Assembly (NCBI GenBank): GCA_002315675.1
Contig: DCHP01000084.1
Location: forward strand, 1-5,621
From: Rikenellaceae bacterium UBA1749
GTDB lineage: Bacteria; Bacteroidota; Bacteroidia; Bacteroidales; Rikenellaceae
Reading direction: 5' to 3'
DNA length: 5,621 nt
Shown: positions 5,571 to 5,621 of the stretch, in pieces
Position numbering within the stretch: the first letter of the stretch is position 1
Layout of the letters: the number at the start of each line of letters is the position of its first letter
The notes under the pieces: generated by a model
What the model was told of the DNA's origin: nothing
Database searches by the model: none
The model's input: only the letters and a program-made list of their open reading frames with translations
Program-made: the position numbers and the translations under genes

Positions 5571-5621
5571 ATGTCGTAAAACATTCAAAAATCAGGTAAA
5601 AAAGTTGAATTAACATTTGGA

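Noticed and set aside
1..5621. CRISPR array, tRNA or rRNA genes
   Set aside because: No regularly spaced direct repeats were seen, and no cloverleaf with GGTTCGA-type T-arm or conserved rRNA segments was recognised by eye on either strand.

Overview
The window looks like chromosomal DNA from a gut-type Bacteroidota, most likely order Bacteroidales. The evidence is an AT-rich sequence with little Shine-Dalgarno signal, promoter-like motifs of the Bacteroidota form (TTTG, then TAnnTTTG), lipoprotein signal peptides on exported carbohydrate-active proteins, and proteins whose closest remembered relatives are from Bacteroides and Prevotella-like genomes. No search was run, so genus is not assigned.

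The left third (about 1-1230) is decayed accessory DNA. The minus strand carries the C-terminal half of a COG2865-type regulator (Schlafen/AlbA_2 with an HATPase_c_4-like domain and a C-terminal HTH). It is broken by two frameshifts and has lost its N-terminus. Next to its truncated end is the remnant of an IS3-family insertion sequence: an apparent terminal repeat starting with TGT at 960, a pair of compact hairpins, and the last ~30-40 codons of the transposase with an internal stop. A short unidentified minus-strand reading frame runs off the left edge.

The middle (about 1205-2345) is a compact two-gene unit on the plus strand: a 98-aa DUF6922-like protein and, 5 bp later, a 235-aa AbiEii/AbiGii-family nucleotidyltransferase-like protein. 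A perfect 17-bp palindrome and a TATCTTTG motif lie upstream, and an AT-rich hairpin lies downstream. This is the layout of a toxin-antitoxin or abortive-infection-like module. The nucleotidyltransferase has DLV where the family has the metal-binding DxD, so it may be inactive or altered. A T6 run at the end of the first gene is placed so that a one-base gain would fuse the two proteins.

The right half (2368-5531) encodes two full-length predicted exported lipoproteins in the same direction, 107 bp apart: an FAD-dependent oxidoreductase of the FAD_oxidored type and a GH29-type alpha-L-fucosidase. They suggest breakdown of fucose-containing glycans in the periplasm or at the outer membrane, perhaps as part of a larger polysaccharide-utilisation locus, although no susC/susD genes are visible here. 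A good match to the Bacteroidota promoter at 5539-5570 probably drives a gene beyond the right edge.

The most interesting points are the DUF6922/AbiEii pair with its altered catalytic motif and possible slip site, and the oxidoreductase-fucosidase pairing.
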